A stretch of DNA of 33,914 nt, taken from contig CANJQI010000001.1 of assembly GCA_947476215.1 (NCBI GenBank), positions 93,260-127,173 of the forward strand, read 5' to 3'. This DNA comes from Betaproteobacteria bacterium (lineage in GTDB: Bacteria > Pseudomonadota > Gammaproteobacteria > Burkholderiales > SG8-41). The notes beneath the pieces were generated by a model. It saw nothing but the letters and a program-made list of their open reading frames with translations. It was not told the DNA's origin and ran no database searches. Positions 1-8,417 of this stretch are shown one piece after another. Position 1 is the stretch's first letter. Each line of letters opens with the position of its first letter. The translations under genes and the position numbers were made by a program.

Positions 1-347
1 CTACGTTTAAGACGGCGCGGAGGCTTCGGTCTGGGTTTTGATGTTCTGGAAGGTGTGGCTGGATTCTGTTCGTCAGGAACAGGACGGTGAACGACCAACG
101 TTTTTCCGATATGCTGGACTGGCGCAGCGTGCAGGGTCGCACATATTTCGCTCAGCCATTGCGCGCGCTGCTCGGGTCCGGCGCTAGCCGCCCTGATCTT
201 GATCAACCCATGGCTCAGGAGGTTCTTGTTGATTTCATTGAGTACGGGCGTGGTGAGGCCGGCGTCGCCGATCAGCACCGTGGGGCGCAGGTGATGGCTG
301 CGCGCGCGCAATTCACGTCGTTGTGTAGATGTCAGTTCAAGTTGCAT
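1..347 (-). CDS. yhbY: YhbY-type RNA-binding protein (CRM domain), 3' end off the window
   Basis: Small RNA-binding protein of the CRS1/YhbY (CRM) family, which associates with pre-50S ribosomal particles. Translating the minus strand from the ATG at 347-345 gives an open frame to the window edge, about 115 residues. The N-terminus begins MQLELTSTQRRELRARSHHL. It carries the CRM core: RPTVLIGDAGLT at residues 21-32 (the GxxGLT loop), then LNEINKNLLSHGLIKIR, and later IGKTLVVHR. The family is usually near 100 residues; here a Pro/Arg/Lys-rich basic tail follows the domain and no stop is reached. It is divergent from rlmE, 50 bp away, the same neighbour as in E. coli, so a shared ribosome-assembly role is sensible. 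A plus-strand open frame at 87-401 is only its shadow. Confidence 0.93.
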   Translation of the reverse strand, partial: MQLELTSTQRRELRARSHHLRPTVLIGDAGLTTPVLNEINKNLLSHGLIKIRAASAGPEQRAQWLSEICATLHAAPVQHIGKTLVVHRPVPDEQNPATPSRTSKPRPKPPRRLKR

Positions 348-397
348 TGCGCGGTGCCTATGAAAGATCAGATTGTATTGGGTGTAGAGTCTAGCCG

Positions 398-1030
398 ATG
401 AAACGCAGCAAGACCAGCAAGCAATGGATGATGGAGCACGTCAATGATGTTTACGTGCAACGTGCGCGCAGCGAGGGCTATCGCTCGCGTGCGGCGTATA
501 AATTGCTCGAAATAGATGCGCGGGACAAGCTGCTCAGGCCGGGTATGGTGGTGGTTGATCTGGGGGCGACCCCCGGCGGGTGGTCTCAGGTTGCGCAGTC
601 CAAAGTAGGCAATCGCGGCTTGGTGGTAGCGCTCGATCTGCTGGAAATGGACCCTTTAAGGGGGGTCACGTTTCTGCAAGGAGATTTTTGCACGGAAAAC
701 GCGGTCCAAATGCTTGAACAGGCGTTGTCGGGGCGGCAGATAGACCTTGTTTTAAGCGACATGTCGCCCAATATCAGTGGTATTAGCATGAGTGATCAGG
801 CGCGCGTGATGGATCTCGCCGAACGGGCGCTGGATTTTTCTTCGCAACACCTGAAACCAGGCGGGAGTTTTCTCGTCAAAGTGTTCCAAGGCTCTGGATT
901 TCAAGAGTATTTTCGCTTAATGCGCGGTCGGTTTCGAAGTCAGGTGACGCGCAAGCCGGCGGCATCGCGAGATCGTAGCAAGGAACTGTACTTGCTCGGC
1001 AAGGGGCACCTGGGACGTCTTGAAACATGA
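398..1030 (+). CDS. rlmE: 23S rRNA 2'-O-methyltransferase RlmE (FtsJ/RrmJ)
   Basis: SAM-dependent enzyme that methylates the 2'-O of U2552 in the A-loop of 23S rRNA during late 50S assembly (E. coli numbering, family knowledge). The 210-residue length is typical. The catalytic K-D-K-E tetrad is complete: K35 in AAYKLLEI, D121 in LSDMSPN, K161 in [10 protein letters not shown] and E196 in SKELYLLG. The SAM-binding motif [15 protein letters not shown] is at residues 52-66. The start at 398 fits the family N-terminus (basic, [10 protein letters not shown]), although no strong ribosome-binding site precedes it. It is divergent from yhbY and is followed 107 bp downstream by ftsH, the classical heat-shock-linked pair in enterobacteria. 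Confidence 0.97.
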   Translation: MKRSKTSKQWMMEHVNDVYVQRARSEGYRSRAAYKLLEIDARDKLLRPGMVVVDLGATPGGWSQVAQSKVGNRGLVVALDLLEMDPLRGVTFLQGDFCTENAVQMLEQALSGRQIDLVLSDMSPNISGISMSDQARVMDLAERALDFSSQHLKPGGSFLVKVFQGSGFQEYFRLMRGRFRSQVTRKPAASRDRSKELYLLGKGHLGRLET

Positions 1031-1137
1031 TGATCCGGCACTTTGAGCGTGGTACGCGAGTTTCAACGTTGAAGGTGAAAAGAGTCTAGAATTGAGCACC
1101 ATAGCGCACTATTACGCGGTAATGATGAGGAGTACAT

Positions 1138-3036
1138 TTGAACAATCTGATTAAAAATGTAGCAATCTGGCTGGTCATTGCGTTGGTGCTGATGACGGTA
1201 TTCAATCAGTTCAACACGCGCCAGGCTGCGCAAAGCATTATTCCTTATTCGCAGTTCATGGATGAGGTCAAACAGGGGCGAGTCAGTTCAGCGGTGGTTG
1301 AAGGCCGTACCGTGCGCTGGCAGGCCAGCGACAATCGAAAATATGTGACCTACAGTCCCGGCACGCTCGGTGACTTGTGGATGGTCAGTGATTTGCTCAA
1401 GTATGGCGTGAAAGTCGATGCCAAACCTGAGGAAGAGCAGAGCTTCCTGATGCAGATTTTCATCTCATGGTTCCCTATGCTGTTGCTGATCGGCATATGG
1501 ATATTTTTCATGCGCCAGATGCAGGGCGGCGGGCGTGGTGGCGCTTTCTCGTTCGGTAAGAGCCGGGCGCGCATGATGGACGAGAACAACAATACCGTGA
1601 CCTTTGCCGATGTGGCGGGTTGTGAAGAGGCCAAGGAAGAAGTATCGGAGTTGGTCGAATTCCTGCGCGATCCAGGCAAGTTCCAGAAGCTGGGCGGACG
1701 CATACCTAGGGGCGTGCTTATGGTAGGCAACCCCGGCACCGGCAAAACCCTGCTGGCACGCGCGATCTCCGGTGAGGCCAAGGTGCCGTTCTTCAGTATT
1801 TCCGGGTCCGATTTCGTTGAAATGTTTGTCGGTGTCGGTGCTGCACGCGTGCGAGACATGTTCGAACAGGCGAAGAAACACGCTCCGTGCATTGTATTTA
1901 TTGACGAAATCGACGCGGTCGGGCGGCAGCGCGGAGCCGGGCTCGGCGGTGGCAACGACGAACGTGAGCAGACACTGAATCAATTGCTGGTGGAGATGGA
2001 TGGTTTTGAAGGTACTGCCGGAGTGATCGTGATCGCCGCGACCAACCGTCCGGATGTACTGGACCCGGCCTTGATGCGCCCGGGGCGTTTCGATCGCCAA
2101 GTGGTGGTGCCGCTACCCGATATTCGCGGCCGTGAACAGATACTGCTCGTGCATATGCGCAAAGTACCGGTTGCGCCGGATGTCAAAGCGGACATCATAG
2201 GACGCGGTACGCCCGGCATGTCGGGGGCGGATCTCGCGAATCTCGTCAATGAGGCCGCTCTGTTCGCCGCGCGCAAGAACAAGCGTCTGGTGGACATGGA
2301 CGATTTTGAGCAGGCCAAGGACAAGATATACATGGGGGCCGAACGCCGATCCATGGTCATGCCCGAAGATGAGCGTATTACCACCGCATATCATGAAGCA
2401 GGCCACGCCATTGTCGCTTACACGCTGCCCAAGGCCGATCCGGTGCACAAGGTCACTATTATTCCGCGCGGTCGTGCGCTGGGACTTACGTGGATGCTGC
2501 CGGAGGAGGATCGTCATGGCAAGGATCGTGAACATCTTCTTCAGGACATATCCGTTTCGCTGGGCGGACGTATTGCGGAAGAAGTTTTTCTCGGTCAGAT
2601 GACGACAGGGGCGAGCAGCGATTTCCAGAATGCCACAACACTGGCGCGACGCATGGTCACCGAATGGGGTATGTCGGACGCGCTTGGGCCTATGGTGTAC
2701 GGTGAAAACGAGGGCGAGGTTTTCCTTGGGCGTTCGGTCACCACGCACAAGAATATGTCCGAAGCGACGATGCAGAAAGTCGATGCCGAGTTGCGCCGCA
2801 TCATCGATCAGCAGTACCTGACCGCGCGCAAGATTATCGAAGACAATCGCGACAAGGTCGAGAAGATGGCGAAGACTCTGCTCGAATGGGAAACCATGGA
2901 TGCGGAGCAGCTGAAAGACATCATGGAAGGCCGTGAGCCGCGTCCGCCCAAACCCGCGGCGCCGGTGGTCGTTACGCCGAAAGACACGCCTCCGCCCAGT
3001 CCTGCGTCCACCGCCGCACCTGCGCAGGGAACCTGA
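1138..3036 (+). CDS. ftsH: ATP-dependent zinc metalloprotease FtsH
   Basis: Membrane-anchored AAA+ protease that degrades misfolded membrane proteins and short-lived regulators. It has 632 residues. An N-terminal membrane segment (about 6-24), a periplasmic domain and a second segment (about 100-124) precede the AAA module. Walker A is GNPGTGKT at 197-204, where most FtsH proteins have GPPGTGKT. Walker B ([11 protein letters not shown]), the pore loop FVGVGAAR and the SRH region [19 protein letters not shown] follow. The zinc site is HEAGH at 419-423 with the third ligand D495 in SSDFQN. The C-terminal tail is Pro/Ala-rich. The start codon is TTG at 1138, chosen because GAGGAG (1127-1132) lies 5 nt upstream and the product then begins MNNLIKN, the family N-terminus. 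folP follows. Confidence 0.97.
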   Translation: MNNLIKNVAIWLVIALVLMTVFNQFNTRQAAQSIIPYSQFMDEVKQGRVSSAVVEGRTVRWQASDNRKYVTYSPGTLGDLWMVSDLLKYGVKVDAKPEEEQSFLMQIFISWFPMLLLIGIWIFFMRQMQGGGRGGAFSFGKSRARMMDENNNTVTFADVAGCEEAKEEVSELVEFLRDPGKFQKLGGRIPRGVLMVGNPGTGKTLLARAISGEAKVPFFSISGSDFVEMFVGVGAARVRDMFEQAKKHAPCIVFIDEIDAVGRQRGAGLGGGNDEREQTLNQLLVEMDGFEGTAGVIVIAATNRPDVLDPALMRPGRFDRQVVVPLPDIRGREQILLVHMRKVPVAPDVKADIIGRGTPGMSGADLANLVNEAALFAARKNKRLVDMDDFEQAKDKIYMGAERRSMVMPEDERITTAYHEAGHAIVAYTLPKADPVHKVTIIPRGRALGLTWMLPEEDRHGKDREHLLQDISVSLGGRIAEEVFLGQMTTGASSDFQNATTLARRMVTEWGMSDALGPMVYGENEGEVFLGRSVTTHKNMSEATMQKVDAELRRIIDQQYLTARKIIEDNRDKVEKMAKTLLEWETMDAEQLKDIMEGREPRPPKPAAPVVVTPKDTPPPSPASTAAPAQGT

Positions 3037-3127
3037 AATCAAGGATAAAGACGTGGGGTGAAGATTACGCAACGCAGCGCGCGTTGCTGTGGTCACCGAA
3101 CTTAGCCCTTTCGAATACTTTTGCATC

Positions 3128-3961
3128 ATGTCCGGCTCTTTGCGTTGCGGCAGGTTCACGCTCTCGCTTGAGCGTCCCCTAATCATGGGGATAGTGAACG
3201 TGACTCCCGATTCATTCTCGGACGGCGGTCAATTCCTGAATGTCGACGCCGCGATTGCGCATGCACGTCAGTTGATTGCGCAAGGTGCGGACATTATCGA
3301 CATCGGTGGCGAGTCGACCCGGCCTGGTGCGCGAGAGGTGACGCTGGAAGAGGAGCGGCAGCGCGTACTGCCGGTGCTGGCCCGTCTCGCCGGGGAATCG
3401 ATCCCGGTCTCGATTGATACCCAAAAGCCGGAATTGATGCGCGACGCAGTGGCGGCCGGCGCGAGCATGATCAACGACGTCAACGCGTTGCAGGCGTCAG
3501 GCGCAATCGCCGTGGTTGCGGCAAGCAATGTTGCCGTATGCGTCATGCATAAACGGGGTACGCCCGCCGACATGCAGCGCGATCCACGATACGAAAATGT
3601 CATGGACGAGGTGTACGCTTTTCTCGATCAGCGCGTGCGGACTCTACGTGCCGCAGGTGTAGACATCGATCGCATCGTCGTCGACCCGGGTTTTGGGTTT
3701 GGCAAGACGCTGGAGCATAATCTTGCGCTGTTGCGTCAGTTGCAGCGTTTAAGCGCTATGCGTGCGCCTATTATGGCTGGAATTTCACGCAAAGCGATAT
3801 TGGGCCGTATCACCGGACGAGAAGCATCGGAGCGGGTATACGCGAGCGTGGCAGCGGCGCTCGTGGCCGTAAAAAACGGCGCCGCAATCGTGCGTGTCCA
3901 CGACGTCGCCGCAACGCGCGATGCACTTGCGGTGTGGTCGGCGGTGGAAAGCGGGATCTAG
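3128..3961 (+). CDS. folP: Dihydropteroate synthase FolP
   Basis: Condenses 7,8-dihydropterin pyrophosphate with p-aminobenzoate in folate synthesis; the target of sulfonamides. Signature motifs are present: IMGIVNVTPDSFSDGG near the N-terminus (pterin-binding loop 1), IDIGGESTRPGA (loop 2), SIDTQKPELM, INDVNAL, VCVMHKRGTP, VVDPGFGFGKTLEHN and GISRKAILG. Starting at the ATG at 3128 gives 277 residues, normal for the family. A GTG at 3089 in the same frame would add 13 residues that look non-native, and neither start has a clear ribosome-binding site. The ftsH-folP-glmM order is the common proteobacterial arrangement. Confidence 0.95.
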   Translation: MSGSLRCGRFTLSLERPLIMGIVNVTPDSFSDGGQFLNVDAAIAHARQLIAQGADIIDIGGESTRPGAREVTLEEERQRVLPVLARLAGESIPVSIDTQKPELMRDAVAAGASMINDVNALQASGAIAVVAASNVAVCVMHKRGTPADMQRDPRYENVMDEVYAFLDQRVRTLRAAGVDIDRIVVDPGFGFGKTLEHNLALLRQLQRLSAMRAPIMAGISRKAILGRITGREASERVYASVAAALVAVKNGAAIVRVHDVAATRDALAVWSAVESGI

Positions 3962-4091
3962 TGGCCGAGACGCCAAGAGCGCCACGAAATAATCATGGAA
4001 TATGGTCTACCCGACACCCGCTGCTTAGCAGGAAAACTGCTGCCGGTAATAACCAAGGCATCCCTCGCTAGGCGGCTAACAAGGATAGCAA

Positions 4092-5441
4092 ATGAAAAGA
4101 AAATATTTCGGTACTGATGGCATACGGGGGACGGTGGGGGAGTCTCCCATAACACCGGAATTCGTATTGCGGCTGGGATATGCAGCCGGAAAAGTATTGA
4201 CGCGTACACGCTCCGGGGGAGAGCGCCCGGCGGTGCTGATCGGCAAGGACACGCGCATTTCGGGATATATGCTGGAGTCGGCGCTGGAGGCCGGTCTGGC
4301 GGCGGCGGGCGTCGATGTATTGCTCGTGGGGCCTATGCCGACTCCCGCGGTCGCCTACCTTACGCGTGCATTGCGCCTCTCGGCGGGTATCGTTATTAGC
4401 GCTTCGCACAATCCCTACGACGACAACGGCATCAAGTTTTTTTCTGGCGATGGGGCCAAACTGCCCGACAAGGTGGAAATCGCGATTGAGAACGAACTCG
4501 ATCGGCCGCTCGCCTGCAGAAAATCGCTGCAGCTCGGCAAGGCGCGGCGCATCGACGATGCGGTGGGGCGTTATATCGAATTTTGCAAGAGCACGTTTCC
4601 GGCGCGGCTCGACTTGCGCGGCATGAAATTGGTCGTCGATAGTGCGCATGGCGCGACCTATCATATTGCCGGCCACGTATTTCATGAGCTTGGGGCCGAC
4701 GTCGTGGAGATAGGCAACAAGCCCGATGGTTACAACATCAACGCGGAGTGCGGCGCCACGCACCCTGCGGCGTTGCAGGCGGCGGTCAAGAAACAGCGCG
4801 CCGATCTTGGCATTGCGCTCGATGGCGACGGCGATCGGCTCCTGATGGTAGACCGCAGAGGCAAAATATATGACGGGGATCAGTTGCTGTTTGTGATTGC
4901 TGCCCACCGCAGAAAACGCGGTCGACTCGAAGGCGGCGTGGTTGGCACTCTGATGACGAATCTCGGCATGGAACACGCCCTGGGCCGGCTCAATATTCCT
5001 TTTGCGCGGGCGCACGTGGGCGACCGTTATGTTCTTGATATGATGCAAGCCCGCGGCTGGAAGCTGGGCGGCGAAAACTCAGGACATATCGTTTGCCTGG
5101 ATCAGCACACCACCGGTGACGGCATCATTTCCGCATTGCAGGTGCTGGGGGCGATACGCGCCGCCAATACGACGTTGGCGAAGGCGGCTGGCACGGTCAA
5201 GATGTATCCGCAGGTACTCGTTAATGTTCGCGCGCGGCAACGTTTCGATTTCAGCGCCGCTGCCAATGTCAAAAAGGCGCTTGGCGATGCGCAAGCTGCG
5301 CTCGACGTCCATGGCCGCGTCCTTCTGCGTGCCTCCGGGACGGAGCCTGTCATACGTGTCATGGTCGAAGGCAAATCGCGTGTGGCCGTGAAACGATGGG
5401 CCAATGTCATCGCGGATGCGGTCGCCAAAGCGGCCCCCTGA
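4092..5441 (+). CDS. glmM: Phosphoglucosamine mutase GlmM
   Basis: Interconverts glucosamine-6-phosphate and glucosamine-1-phosphate on the way to UDP-N-acetylglucosamine for peptidoglycan and LPS. It has 449 residues, close to the usual 445. The N-terminus [15 protein letters not shown] is the family signature. The phosphoserine loop is [16 protein letters not shown] with the catalytic serine at residue 105. The metal-binding loop DGDGDR lies in [16 protein letters not shown], the sugar-binding loop is GGENSGH, and the phosphate-binding loop [15 protein letters not shown] is near the C-terminus. An AAGGA ribosome-binding site lies about 7 nt before the ATG. It closes the housekeeping block; an unrelated arsenic module begins 71 bp downstream. 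Confidence 0.97.
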   Translation: MKRKYFGTDGIRGTVGESPITPEFVLRLGYAAGKVLTRTRSGGERPAVLIGKDTRISGYMLESALEAGLAAAGVDVLLVGPMPTPAVAYLTRALRLSAGIVISASHNPYDDNGIKFFSGDGAKLPDKVEIAIENELDRPLACRKSLQLGKARRIDDAVGRYIEFCKSTFPARLDLRGMKLVVDSAHGATYHIAGHVFHELGADVVEIGNKPDGYNINAECGATHPAALQAAVKKQRADLGIALDGDGDRLLMVDRRGKIYDGDQLLFVIAAHRRKRGRLEGGVVGTLMTNLGMEHALGRLNIPFARAHVGDRYVLDMMQARGWKLGGENSGHIVCLDQHTTGDGIISALQVLGAIRAANTTLAKAAGTVKMYPQVLVNVRARQRFDFSAAANVKKALGDAQAALDVHGRVLLRASGTEPVIRVMVEGKSRVAVKRWANVIADAVAKAAP

Positions 5442-5475
5442 AATAAACTGGTAGGAGTGCGAAAGTACGCGGGAC

Positions 5476-5503
5476 TTGACATTAGGCTCATTAATTCGAT
5501 ACA
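5476..5503 (+). promoter_or_regulatory. Putative sigma-70 promoter of the arsenic module
   Basis: TTGACA at 5476-5481 matches the -35 consensus exactly. With a 16-bp spacer the -10 would be GATACA at 5498-5503, a weak match (3 of 6). Transcription would then start close to or at the ATG of the downstream gene (5513), implying a very short or absent leader. A prediction from sequence only. Confidence 0.5.
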
Positions 5504-5513
5504 TTTCGAATTA
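5492..5513. promoter_or_regulatory. Inverted repeat, probable ArsR operator
   Basis: Perfect 8-bp inverted repeat: TAATTCGA at 5492-5499 and TCGAATTA at 5506-5513, separated by 6 bp. It covers the predicted -10 region and its last base is the A of the ArsR start codon. ArsR-family repressors bind such AT-rich dyads across their own promoters, so autoregulation by the encoded N-terminal domain is likely (inference). Confidence 0.6.
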
Positions 5514-6352
5514 TGGAATCAAATCAGGTAATCAGGGCATTAGCTGCACTGGCGCAGGAGTCGCGGTTGGCGATTTTTCGTCTCCTCGTGCAGAGCGGCC
5601 CATCGGGGTTGACCGTCGGAAAAATCGCCGAGCACCTCAATATCGCCCCCGCGACGCTGTCGTTTCACCTCAAGGAACTGACTTTTGCATCCTTGTTGCG
5701 TTCGCGTCAGGAAGGTCGTTTTGTTTTTTATATGGCTAATTTTGCCGTGATGAATGACCTCCTAGGGTTTCTGACGGCGAATTGTTGCGGCGGAATTCCG
5801 TGCGCGCCCGCAGCTACCTGCATGGGAATATCTCTCGAAGGCGGTGAGCCCATGGACGATAAAGTTTTTAATGTAATGTTTCTGTGCACTCACAATTCGG
5901 CGCGCAGTCTGATGGCCGAAGCAATCATCAACAATCCTTCCGTGAATCGGGGACGGTTCCATGGCTACAGCGCAGGCAGCAATCCGCCTGGCAAGCCGAA
6001 TCCATTTGCCGTGAAGCAGATACGCGATGTGGGGCTGCCGGTCGACGGGGTGCGCAGCAAAGCGTGGGACGAATTCGTGAAACCCGATGCACCGCGCATG
6101 GACTTTGTGTTTACCGTGTGCGACAACGCCGCTAACGAAGTCTGTCCGGTATGGCCGGGCCAGCCTGTGACCGCGCACTGGGGATTGCCTGACCCTGCCG
6201 CAGCGAAGGGCAGCAATGCGCAAAAGCGCCAGGCGTTTGCAGAGGCGTACCGTAATTTATCCAATCGCATCCTTCTTTTTGCCAGTTTGCCCATGGACAA
6301 ACTTGATAAATTGAGCCTGCGGAAAAAACTCGAAGAAATCGGCCTGCAATGA
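5513..6352 (+). CDS. ArsR repressor fused to LMW-phosphatase-type arsenate reductase
   Basis: A single 279-residue chain joining a regulator and an enzyme. Residues 1-105 are an ArsR/SmtB winged-helix domain (LAALAQESRLAIFRLL; helix-turn-helix around LTVGKIAEHLNIAPATLSFHLKEL). A Cys cluster follows at C91, C92, C97 and C103. The adjacent CC pair plus a more distal Cys resembles the C-terminal As(III) site of Acidithiobacillus-type ArsR. Residues about 117-279 are a low-molecular-weight tyrosine-phosphatase-like ArsC, with the P-loop CTHNSAR (C125 nucleophile, R131), further cysteines C203 and C211, and the DP motif at D227 (GLPDPAAAKGS). Reduction of arsenate would yield the arsenite that releases the same protein from DNA (inference). 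The gene sits behind a strong -35 box and a dyad operator and overlaps the aquaporin gene by ATGA. Confidence 0.92.
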   Translation: MESNQVIRALAALAQESRLAIFRLLVQSGPSGLTVGKIAEHLNIAPATLSFHLKELTFASLLRSRQEGRFVFYMANFAVMNDLLGFLTANCCGGIPCAPAATCMGISLEGGEPMDDKVFNVMFLCTHNSARSLMAEAIINNPSVNRGRFHGYSAGSNPPGKPNPFAVKQIRDVGLPVDGVRSKAWDEFVKPDAPRMDFVFTVCDNAANEVCPVWPGQPVTAHWGLPDPAAAKGSNAQKRQAFAEAYRNLSNRILLFASLPMDKLDKLSLRKKLEEIGLQ

Positions 6353-6988
6353 CGTTGACGCGGAAACTGGCGGCCGAAACAATGGGCACCAGCGTTGTTG
6401 TTGGCGACCGTGATCGGATCCGGCATCATGGGCGAGCGTCTGTCGGGCGGCAACGTCGCAATTGCCTTGCTGGCCAACTCGATAGCCACCGGCTGCGCCT
6501 TATATGCTCTGATACTGGTGTTTGCCCCGGTTTCCGGTGCGCATTTCAATCCCGCGGTCAGCATGATCGCGGCACTGGGCAAGAAATTGTCCTGGTGGGA
6601 GGCAGCGGCATATACGGGGGCGCAACTTGCTGGTGCGTTCGTGGGAGTTGCCGCGGCGCACATCATGTTTGGTGAGCCGTTGTTTTTTGTTTCGCAACAT
6701 GAGCGGACCGGGGCTGCGCAGTGGTGGGCAGAGGGCGTGGCGACGTTTTGCCTGCTGGTGGTGATACTCGGCACGGTACGGCTAGGCTTGCCTGCGATCG
6801 CGGCAGCCGTCGGCGCTTATATCATAGGGGCATACTGGTTCACGGCGTCGACCTCATTCGCAAACCCCGCAGTGACGCTGGCGCGTTCGGCGAGCGATAC
6901 GTTTGCCGGAATTCGGCCGGCGGATGCGCCGGCTTTTATCGTAATGCAGCTACTGGGCGCGCTGGCAGCCTATGCCCTGATGAATTGA
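6349..6988 (+). pseudogene. MIP-family aquaglyceroporin (AqpS-like), frameshifted near the start
   Basis: Membrane channel of the major intrinsic protein family; in some ars operons (Sinorhizobium aqpS) it exports arsenite after ArsC acts. The ATG at 6349 overlaps the ArsR-ArsC stop and encodes the expected start MTLTRKLAAETMGT. The frame then shifts by one: the remainder (LLATVIGSGIMGERLSGG and onward) lies in another frame that begins only with a TTG at 6395 lacking a ribosome-binding site. Deleting A6391 restores one continuous protein of about 212 residues with the normal MGTALLLAT segment. Both NPA boxes are intact (HFNPAVS and FANPAVTLAR), and several hydrophobic helices are visible. 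Either a recent pseudogene, a sequencing error, or a protein made from the internal TTG. Confidence 0.8.
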
Positions 6989-7027
6989 CTGACGGAGCGC
7001 GGCACACCGCAGGCCAAGGACTGAACA

Positions 7028-8410
7028 TCAGGCGAGCAGCCTGATGATTTCGGTCACGTCCGGTACGTCCTGCAGCTGCAGCACCATGTCTTTCGCCTGC
7101 TCGGTCCGTGAACTTGGCAGCGGCGTGGGTCCAAACTTCACGCATTCGCGATAGCTTGCAACGACCTCTTCGGTCGTCAGCGGATTATCCGGATGTCCTT
7201 TTGCCGTCATGACTTTTCCAGATGTCACGATGCGGCCGTCCTTGAGTGTTATTTCGACCCAGGCGCCCTGTCGTCCTTCCTGCATGTCCGACTCAACTTT
7301 GCGCGCCAGATCGATATAGCGCTGGTCGCAGACGGCTGCATCCGTAAAATGCGCGAAAGAAACTTTTCCGTCGACCAATGCGCAGGCCACCGCCCATGGC
7401 AGGCTGAACTCGGTTTCGACGTGGTTGGTGGGATTCTTGCGCAGTTCCCGCGGTTCTACCATGATGGATAAACGTGTCGACCCGTAGACCTGGATGGCCT
7501 GTACCGTTTCAGCGCTTATGCCATTCTTGCCGCGCAATGCCAGCACCGCGTCGAGGACCGGATGCGCAACCACGCCACACGGATAGGCCTTGAAGCCCAG
7601 ACGCGTGCCCAAAAAGTTGCGCCCTAGGTCACGGGTGATCGCGTCGAGATCGATGTTCTCGCCGCGGAAAAACAGCGGGTATAGTCCGCATCGTCCGTTC
7701 AGGAACTGATGCACTCCGGTGATCCCCATCTTCGCGAGCTGCGCCGATGCAATGCCGTTGCGCACGCCGAATCCCATCTGCATACGGCAGCCCATGACGC
7801 CTTCGACATTCGCCTGCTGGCTACCCGTGGTCTGTGCATACGCGAGCCCCATCGCATTCATGAATTGCTCCTGGTCCAGCTTCAGGAGTCTGGCCACGAC
7901 CAGGGTCGCGCAGAATGCCGAAAAAACGTAGCTTGAAACCCAGCCCGAATCGATCGCGGTGGGCGCTCCGCACATCATGCGCGCACCGGCGTCGGTGGCG
8001 ATGGCGACGGCGGCCAGAAACGATTTCCCATTCATGCCCCCGGCCAGCTCCGCAAATGCAAAAGCGGCGGGCACGACCGCGGCACCGATGGCATAGCCGT
8101 GTCCCTTGTCCATCCAGAATTTGTCTTCAAATTCACGCGCTTTCGTGTAAGAGCCGTTCGCCAGTCCCGCCAAACCGGGCGACACGCGGTCACCGAAGCC
8201 GATCACGGTACATGGTCCGCGCCCGCCTTCCTGCCGGACAAATTCCGCGATGGTGTCTGAGCCTTCCGCACCTGCTCCCGCCACTGCCGTGCCCAGAGCC
8301 CATAGCACTTCGCGTCGTGCCGCGGCCAGTGCTTCTTCGGGTACATCGGAAAATGCGGTTTCGCGCACGTGCCTGACCAGTTGTTGTTCTATCGTCATTG
8401 AGTTTGTCAT
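7028..8410 (-). CDS. MmgE/PrpD family protein
   Basis: Member of the MmgE/PrpD fold (2-methylcitrate dehydratase, cis-aconitate decarboxylase, iminodisuccinate epimerase and many uncharacterised members). It has 460 residues, normal length. The family pattern is visible: an all-helical N-terminal part with REFEDKFWMDKGHGYAIGAAVVPAAFA near residue 90, a helical block containing AYAQTTGSQQANVEGVMGCRMQMGFG, and the C-terminal alpha/beta lid with KAYPCGVVAHPVLDAV and KGHPDNPLTTEEV. The substrate is not deducible. It is the last gene of the six-gene minus-strand run, 7 nt after the upstream Bug receptor, so it is probably translated from the same mRNA. Start 8410 is taken; an in-frame Met four codons later is also possible. 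Confidence 0.88.
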   Translation of the reverse strand: MTNSMTIEQQLVRHVRETAFSDVPEEALAAARREVLWALGTAVAGAGAEGSDTIAEFVRQEGGRGPCTVIGFGDRVSPGLAGLANGSYTKAREFEDKFWMDKGHGYAIGAAVVPAAFAFAELAGGMNGKSFLAAVAIATDAGARMMCGAPTAIDSGWVSSYVFSAFCATLVVARLLKLDQEQFMNAMGLAYAQTTGSQQANVEGVMGCRMQMGFGVRNGIASAQLAKMGITGVHQFLNGRCGLYPLFFRGENIDLDAITRDLGRNFLGTRLGFKAYPCGVVAHPVLDAVLALRGKNGISAETVQAIQVYGSTRLSIMVEPRELRKNPTNHVETEFSLPWAVACALVDGKVSFAHFTDAAVCDQRYIDLARKVESDMQEGRQGAWVEITLKDGRIVTSGKVMTAKGHPDNPLTTEEVVASYRECVKFGPTPLPSSRTEQAKDMVLQLQDVPDVTEIIRLLA

Positions 8411-8417
8411 GTGTGGA

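Noticed and set aside
1019-1060. Sigma-32-like heat-shock promoter before ftsH
   Set aside because: CTTGAAA at 1019-1025 matches the -35 element, but no CCCCAT-like -10 follows at a suitable distance.
2113-3186. Long antisense open frame within ftsH
   Set aside because: Composition follows the GC-rich third positions of ftsH; no recognisable domain. Shadow frame.
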